Below, one piece after another: positions 6,276 to 10,109 of a stretch of 10,109 nt of DNA. Every line of letters begins with the position of its first letter. Within the stretch, counting starts at the first letter, position 1. The stretch is taken from positions 1-10,109 of the forward strand of contig JASHSE010000351.1 in the NCBI GenBank assembly GCA_030036975.1, given 5' to 3'. Both the position numbers and the translations under genes were made by a program. Under the pieces are notes generated by a model. The model did not search any database and was not told the DNA's origin. It worked only from the letters and a program-made list of their open reading frames with translations. Source of the stretch: Xanthobacteraceae bacterium (GTDB taxonomy: Bacteria > Pseudomonadota > Alphaproteobacteria > Rhizobiales > Xanthobacteraceae).

Positions 6276-7160
6276 ATGGACTTTTCGCCACCGCTGACCG
6301 GCCGGCGCAGCGCGGTTGTGGGCATGCTGTGCGGCGCCGGCTCGGCATTGTTTTGGGCCTTGGGATTCGTCGCGGCGCGGCATGGCGTGCTGGCCGGCAT
6401 GTCGCCGCTGGTGCTCTCGCTGCATCGCTTCGTCTGGCCCGGCCTGGCGCTGCTGCCGCTCGTCACGGCCAACGGGGGCGGCGATCTCGGCGGGCTCGGC
6501 TGGGGCCGCGGTATCACGCTGACGGCCTTCGGCGGCCTGCCGCTCGCGCTGTGGAGCTATATCGGCTACGTCTACGTGCCGCTCGGCCACGGCAGCATCA
6601 TCCAGCCGTCCTGCGCCGCAGTTGGCGGGCTCGTCTTGGCGCGGCTCGTTGTCAAGGAGCCATTGCCGCCGCGCCGGATTGCCGGCGCCGCGATCATCGT
6701 CGCCGGCCTTGCCGTGATCGGCACCGAAGCGTTGCGCACCATGGGCCGGCAAGGAGTCTTGGGCGATCTCTTGTTCGTCGCCGCCGGCAGCTCGTTTGCG
6801 GTGTTCGGGATGCTGCTGCGGTTGTGGCACATTGCGCCAATGCGCGCCGCCGCGATCACCAGCGTGCTGTCGCTCATCGGGCTGCCGATCCTGTTCTTTA
6901 CCTACGACAATCTCATCGCCGCCGGATTTCGGGAAAACCTGCTGCAGGCCGTGGTGCAGGGCGTGTTCGCCGGCCCCGCGGCGATCTATCTGTTCACCCG
7001 CGCCGTGATCCTGCTCGGCGCCGGCCGCGCCGCGCTCTATCCGTCGCTGGTGCCGCCGTTCTCGCTGCTGCTCGGTTTTCTGGCGCTCGGCGAAGTGCCG
7101 AGCCTGGCGCAGCTCGCCGGACTCGCCATCGTGGTGGTCGGATTTCGGCTAACACAGTAA
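6276..7160 (+). CDS. DMT superfamily (EamA-domain) membrane permease
   Basis: A 294-residue inner-membrane protein with about ten hydrophobic segments in two tandem EamA halves, the standard layout of drug/metabolite transporters that usually export amino acids or small metabolites. The first half has the pattern GAGSALFWALGFVAARHG at about 20-37. The second half ends with VPPFSLLLGFLALGEVPSLA and GLAIVVVGFRLT, the typical last two helices. The substrate cannot be inferred. The start at 6276 gives a short polar N terminus before helix 1; a GGG just upstream is the only ribosome-site-like element, so an in-frame ATG at 6324 is a less likely alternative. It lies 74 nt after modC on the same strand, separated by a stem-loop. 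A link to molybdate uptake is not implied. Confidence 0.92.
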   Translation: MDFSPPLTGRRSAVVGMLCGAGSALFWALGFVAARHGVLAGMSPLVLSLHRFVWPGLALLPLVTANGGGDLGGLGWGRGITLTAFGGLPLALWSYIGYVYVPLGHGSIIQPSCAAVGGLVLARLVVKEPLPPRRIAGAAIIVAGLAVIGTEALRTMGRQGVLGDLLFVAAGSSFAVFGMLLRLWHIAPMRAAAITSVLSLIGLPILFFTYDNLIAAGFRENLLQAVVQGVFAGPAAIYLFTRAVILLGAGRAALYPSLVPPFSLLLGFLALGEVPSLAQLAGLAIVVVGFRLTQ

Positions 7161-7161
7161 T

Positions 7162-7263
7162 CGTCATTCCGGGGCCGAGCGAAGCGAGGAGCCCGGAATC
7201 CATAACCCCGGCGCAGGGCTTATGGATTCCGGGCTCGCCGCTGCGCGGCGCCCCGGAATGACG
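7162..7263. repeat. Large inverted repeat between convergent genes (candidate bidirectional terminator)
   Basis: Arms of about 44 nt (7162-7205 and 7220-7263) are nearly perfect reverse complements around a 14-nt loop. Both ends carry cgtcattccgggg and both inner parts carry cccggaatccataa. The arms differ mainly in the middle. The element begins 1 nt after the permease stop and ends 2 nt before the stop of the convergent dehydrogenase gene, so it fills the whole gap. On the plus strand the right arm is followed only by gtttaat. The type recalls dispersed rhizobial palindromes (from memory), and shares ggaatcca with the repeat at 1325-1390. Confidence 0.85.
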
Positions 7264-7265
7264 GT

Positions 7266-8498
7266 TTAATCTTCCGGCCCGGCATATTTTCCGGCGGTGT
7301 GCGGGAACAGCGACTTGACGATCTTGAAGCGCGAGATGTCGACCGTCGCGTCCATGTGCAAAAAGATCGCCGCGTCGCGGAACAGCTTTTCCACGCCGAA
7401 ATCGAGCATGGCGCCGTTGCCGCCGTGCAGCTCGAGCGCGTGCTGCGCCACTTTGAGGATTTCCTCCGAGGCGAACACCTTGGCCATGTTGCACAGCGTG
7501 TCGGCCTCGGGCGCGTTGTCGTCGACCGCGCGCGCGGCCCGCTCAAGGAGCCCGCGCACCGCCTCGATCCGCGTCGCCATGTCGGCGAGGCGCAGCGCCA
7601 CCGCCTGGTGCTTGATCAGGATGCGTCCGCCCTGCACGTAATTCTGCACGTAGTCCGAGGTGACCTCGAAGGCGCGCACGCCGACGCCGAGATTCTTCGC
7701 CGCCTGGATGATTTTTCCCGGCCGGAAATAGACCGCGGCCTTGCCCAGCGCGTCGCCTTCGACCAACAAATGGTCGGCCGGCACCCGCATGTCCTCGAAC
7801 ACCAGTTCGCCGTTGTTCATGAAGCGGCAGCCGATGGTTTCGTTGCAGCGTGCGATGGTGAGCCCGGGCGTATCGCGCGGCACCAAAAAGCTCGACGTGC
7901 CGGCCAGCATGCCGACTTGCGGATTGGTGTTGGCATAGACCACGAACAGGCCGGCGTCGTAGCCGTTGGAAATGAACTGCTTGCGCCCGTTGATCACCCA
8001 CTCGCCGTTCTCCTTCACCGCGCGGGTTTGCATCGCGGCTTCCGGCACGTTGTAAGGCAGCCAGCGGTCGGAGGCGCCGCGCGGCTCGGTCAGGCAATGC
8101 GCCAAGAGAAACTGCGGATCGGCAAGCAGTCGCGTAAACCATTTTTCCTGCAAGGCGCGCGGCGCCAGGTTACGCAACAGCACCGCCACTTTCCAGTTCT
8201 GCACCAGCTTGTCGGCTAAGCCGGAATCGCCGCGCGCGATTTCTTCGGCGATCAGCGCGAACGTCGCCACTTCGGTTGAGCGGTCGAGCTCGATGCCGCC
8301 GAATTCTTCCGGCACGCCGAGCGTGCGGATGCCGACCTTCTCGGCGCCTTCGAGGATCGCGCGCGGCAGCCGGTCTTCCGGATTCATCAGCCATTCGCGC
8401 TGCCAATTGCCGCGAATGAACGGAATGACGATCTCGTCGACGAAATCGCGGCAGCTTTGCCGCATCAGGCGCTGTTCTTCGGAGAGGCGGGTTTCCAT
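7266..8498 (-). CDS. Acyl-CoA dehydrogenase family protein with Asp at the catalytic Glu position
   Basis: A 410-residue, probably cytoplasmic FAD flavoprotein of the acyl-CoA dehydrogenase fold. The N-terminal helical domain spans about 1-130. CLTEPRGASD (135-144) and WVINGRKQFISNG (167-179) match the two mid-domain signatures. IKHQAVALRLADM and HGGNGAMLDFGVEKLFRDAA belong to the C-terminal helical domain. In medium-chain enzymes the catalytic Glu lies in RDAxIxxxYEGT; here the aligned stretch is RDAAIFLHMDAT, placing D383 there. The usual FAD-contact motif RxxFG is replaced by YVQGGR (287-292). The alternative Glu position used by isovaleryl-CoA dehydrogenase appears to be Gly. It may thus have low dehydrogenase activity, an unusual substrate or another reaction. 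No strong Shine-Dalgarno precedes 8498. It lies 36 nt after the DUF559 gene on the same strand. Confidence 0.9.
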   Translation of the reverse strand: METRLSEEQRLMRQSCRDFVDEIVIPFIRGNWQREWLMNPEDRLPRAILEGAEKVGIRTLGVPEEFGGIELDRSTEVATFALIAEEIARGDSGLADKLVQNWKVAVLLRNLAPRALQEKWFTRLLADPQFLLAHCLTEPRGASDRWLPYNVPEAAMQTRAVKENGEWVINGRKQFISNGYDAGLFVVYANTNPQVGMLAGTSSFLVPRDTPGLTIARCNETIGCRFMNNGELVFEDMRVPADHLLVEGDALGKAAVYFRPGKIIQAAKNLGVGVRAFEVTSDYVQNYVQGGRILIKHQAVALRLADMATRIEAVRGLLERAARAVDDNAPEADTLCNMAKVFASEEILKVAQHALELHGGNGAMLDFGVEKLFRDAAIFLHMDATVDISRFKIVKSLFPHTAGKYAGPED

Positions 8499-8534
8499 GA
8501 CGGGGTTGTGCTCAGATGAGAGGCCGGCGCATGC

Positions 8535-8579
8535 CTAAGCCCCTCCCCCTTGCGGGGAGGGGTTGGGGTGGGGGTAGGG
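8535..8579. repeat. Left G/C-rich hairpin repeat flanking the DUF559 gene
   Basis: A perfect 9-bp stem, cccctcccc-cttgc-ggggagggg (8540-8562), is followed by ttggggtggggg. It shares the cccacccc...ccctcccc...aagggg order with the block at 8936-8988 but in the opposite orientation. It overlaps the 3' end of the DUF559 gene and encodes its Pro/Gly tail. Confidence 0.8.
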
Positions 8580-8912
8580 AGCCTGCAATGCCTCGCGGAT
8601 GAGGTACATCACACCCTCAATATTGCCCAACACCTCGTTATTCCAAAAGCGCAGCACGTTGAAACCTTGAAAATACAGATGGTCATCTCGCGCAGCGTCC
8701 GTGCGCAGTCCCTCATCTGTATTGTGTTGGCCGCCGTCGACTTCAATGACAAGCCGCGCGGAATAACAGGCAAAATCGACTATCAAGTGATCAATCGGGA
8801 CCTGTCGGCGAAAGTGAAATCCTTCGGCCTTCAGCGGACGCAACTGCTGCCAAAGCCTCCTTTCGGCAAGGGTCTCATTTTTCCGCAGCTTGCGGGCAAT
8901 CTGGTTTGCCAT
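8535..8912 (-). CDS. DUF559 protein, VSR/restriction-endonuclease-like fold
   Basis: A 125-residue protein of the DUF559 family, related to the very-short-patch-repair endonuclease fold; no physiological role is firmly established. Visible family features are the N-terminal MANQIARKLRKNETLAERRL, with the invariant T.AE..LW pattern through W21, then FRRQVPIDHLIVDF (34-47, D46), and LVIEVDGGQH (54-63), where E57, D59, Q62 and H63 form the putative nuclease centre, and LRFWNNEVL (87-95). ATG 8912 matches the usual family N terminus. An in-frame ATG at 8978 would add 22 residues encoded by the flanking repeat and is not preferred. The last 14 residues (PYPHPNPSPQGGGA) are encoded by the left hairpin repeat. 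It sits between the aminotransferase and the dehydrogenase, all on the minus strand, without an obvious functional link. Confidence 0.88.
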   Translation of the reverse strand: MANQIARKLRKNETLAERRLWQQLRPLKAEGFHFRRQVPIDHLIVDFACYSARLVIEVDGGQHNTDEGLRTDAARDDHLYFQGFNVLRFWNNEVLGNIEGVMYLIREALQAPYPHPNPSPQGGGA

Positions 8913-8935
8913 CTCGCAGACCGAGTTTGCGGCTT

Positions 8936-8988
8936 CACCCCACCCCGGCGGCCTGCGGCCGCCGACCCTCCCCGTCAAGGGGAAGGTT
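8936..8988. repeat. Right G/C-rich hairpin repeat flanking the DUF559 gene
   Basis: It begins caccccacccc, contains a perfect 7-bp hairpin ggcggcc-tgc-ggccgcc (8947-8963), then ccctccccgtcaaggggaag, which can form a second stem. The block touches the aminotransferase stop at 8989-8991. Read on the minus strand, its end (ccttccccttgacggggagg) resembles the outer end of the left repeat (cccctcccccttgcggggag), so the two form imperfect terminal-inverted-repeat-like flanks around the DUF559 gene. It could also act as the 3' stem-loop of the aminotransferase message. Confidence 0.75.
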
Positions 8989-10109
8989 TTATGCCGCCTT
9001 GCGGCTCGCCAAAAACTCGCCCATGCGGTCGAGCGCTTTTAAAATATTTTCGGTCGAGTTGGCGTACGACACGCGCAGATAGCCCTCGCCGAGAACGCCG
9101 AAGTCGGGGCCGCCGATCAGCGCCACGCCGGATTCGTCAAGCAGCGCGTTGGCGAGCGGCTTGGACTTCCAGCCGGTGCGCTTGATGTTGGGAAAGGCGT
9201 AGAACGCGCCCTTGGGCGTGGTGCACGACATGCCGGGCAGCCTGTTCAGGCCGGCGATCACGACTTTGCGCCGGCGGTCGAACTCGGCGACCATCTTGGC
9301 GCATTCGTCCTGCGGGCCGGTGAGCGCGGCAAGGCCGGCATATTGCGTGGCCGCGTTGACGCAAGAATAGAGATTCACCGCGAGCTTGCGCGCATAATCG
9401 TAGAGCTTGCCGGGCCATACCGCGTAGCCGAGCCGCCAGCCTGTCATCGCGTAAGTCTTCGACCAGCCATTGAGCAGGATCAGCCGGTCGCGTATCGACG
9501 GATACGACAACAGACAGACATGCGTCTCGCCGTCGTAGAGCATGTGATCGTAAATCTCGTCGGACATGATCGCGACGTCGGGATGGCGCTCCAGTCCGGC
9601 GACGAGCTTGTCGACTTCGGCCTTCGGCGTGACGCCGCCGGTCGGATTGGCGGGCGAATTGAGGATGACGAGCCGCGTCCGCGGCGTGATCAGCTTGAGC
9701 GTCTCTTCGGCCGAGAAGGCGAAACCGTTCTCCTCGCGGATCGGCACCGGGATCGGCCGCGCCCCGGTATATTCGATCATCGAGCGATAGATCGGAAAGC
9801 CCGGATCGGGATAGAGGATGTCGGCGCCCGGCTCGCCGAACATCAGGACCGCCATGTACATGGTCGGCTTGCCGCCCGGCATGATCATGACGTCGTCGGG
9901 CGACACGTTCACCGCAAAGCGCTTGCCGAGATCGGCGGCGACTGCCTCGCGCAGCGGCAGAATGCCGACCGCCGGCGTGTAGCCGTGATGGCCGTCGCGC
10001 AACGCCTTCACCGCCGCCTCGACGATGAAGTCGGGGGTGCGGAAATCGGGCTGGCCGATGCCGAGATTGATGATGTTGCGGCCGGCGGCGGCAAGCTGGG
10101 TGGCGCGCG
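8989..10109 (-). CDS. Class I/II PLP-dependent aminotransferase (aspartate aminotransferase-like), 5' end outside the window
   Basis: About 372 residues are visible, reading without interruption to the right edge, so perhaps 20-25 N-terminal residues are missing. A GTG at 10009-10011 could be mistaken for a start, but upstream in-frame sequence still encodes the conserved NLGIGQPDFRTPDFIVEAAV motif. Further fold-type I features are the HHGYTPAVGILPLREAVA segment, NSPANPTGG binding the substrate carboxylate and cofactor region, and SDEIYDHMLYDG with the Asp that pairs with the PLP ring nitrogen. GWSKTYAMTGWRLGY carries the Schiff-base Lys (codon 9457-9459) followed by the phosphate-binding Arg, and LRVSYANS gives the C-terminal carboxylate-binding Arg. 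It should transfer amino groups between amino acids and 2-oxo acids in the cytoplasm. The exact substrate is not decidable; aspartate, alanine and aromatic amino acid enzymes share these motifs. Confidence 0.94.
   Translation of the reverse strand, partial: RATQLAAAGRNIINLGIGQPDFRTPDFIVEAAVKALRDGHHGYTPAVGILPLREAVAADLGKRFAVNVSPDDVMIMPGGKPTMYMAVLMFGEPGADILYPDPGFPIYRSMIEYTGARPIPVPIREENGFAFSAEETLKLITPRTRLVILNSPANPTGGVTPKAEVDKLVAGLERHPDVAIMSDEIYDHMLYDGETHVCLLSYPSIRDRLILLNGWSKTYAMTGWRLGYAVWPGKLYDYARKLAVNLYSCVNAATQYAGLAALTGPQDECAKMVAEFDRRRKVVIAGLNRLPGMSCTTPKGAFYAFPNIKRTGWKSKPLANALLDESGVALIGGPDFGVLGEGYLRVSYANSTENILKALDRMGEFLASRKAA

Noticed and set aside
8913..8978. ATG 8978 as the start of the DUF559 gene
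   Set aside because: The added 22 residues come largely from the flanking repeat; the family N terminus (MAN..AR.LR...T.AE) begins at 8912.
8535..8991. DUF559 plus neighbours as a restriction or anti-phage defence island
   Set aside because: No methyltransferase, helicase or other defence gene is nearby; the flanking genes are metabolic.
10009..10011. GTG at 10009-10011 as the aminotransferase start
   Set aside because: The conserved motif NLGIGQPDF lies upstream in the same frame, so the gene continues past the window edge.
1..10109. CRISPR array, tRNA, rRNA or riboswitch
   Set aside because: No regularly spaced direct repeats, cloverleaf-like segments or rRNA-like stretches were recognised, and the modA leader shows no molybdenum-cofactor riboswitch pattern that I could identify by eye.

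Overview
The window looks like chromosomal DNA of a high-GC alphaproteobacterium, most likely a Hyphomicrobiales member near Bradyrhizobium, Rhodopseudomonas or Pseudolabrys. This rests on strong GC preference at third codon positions, on the protein families present, and on several kinds of short GC-rich intergenic palindromes of the sort common in that group. No rRNA, tRNA, CRISPR array, phage gene or conventional insertion sequence was found.

Layout, left to right. Positions 1-337 hold no confident gene, only a palindromic repeat and possible coding remnants. mepA (338-1303, +) encodes an exported murein endopeptidase. A palindromic repeat separates it from a minus-strand pair in which a GMC-family FAD oxidoreductase (2014-3639) precedes a small Yip1-family membrane protein (1417-1998). 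A divergent intergenic region follows, then the molybdate uptake operon modA-modB-modC (3887-6201, +). A DMT/EamA permease (6276-7160, +) converges on an acyl-CoA dehydrogenase-like gene (7266-8498, -), with a large stem-loop repeat between them. Upstream of the dehydrogenase on the minus strand are a DUF559 VSR-like endonuclease gene (8535-8912) and a class I aminotransferase (8989 to the window edge, 5' end missing).

The genes are mostly ordinary metabolism and transport, and only modABC forms a clear functional unit: periplasmic molybdate capture (ModA), membrane channel (ModB) and ATPase (ModC). ModB and ModC overlap by 4 nt. A 138-nt palindrome-rich block lies between modA and modB. ModC ends after the ATPase domain, without the usual C-terminal molybdate-binding (TOBE/Mop) domain, and no modE is in view.

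The most interesting structure is the DUF559 gene. Related G/C-rich hairpin repeats bracket it in inverted orientation, and the left one is translated as the protein's C-terminal tail. It resembles a small repeat-flanked cassette between the aminotransferase and dehydrogenase genes. The dehydrogenase itself has Asp at the position that aligns with the catalytic Glu of its family. I see no convincing undescribed multi-gene system; the repeat-bracketed endonuclease is the best candidate for follow-up.
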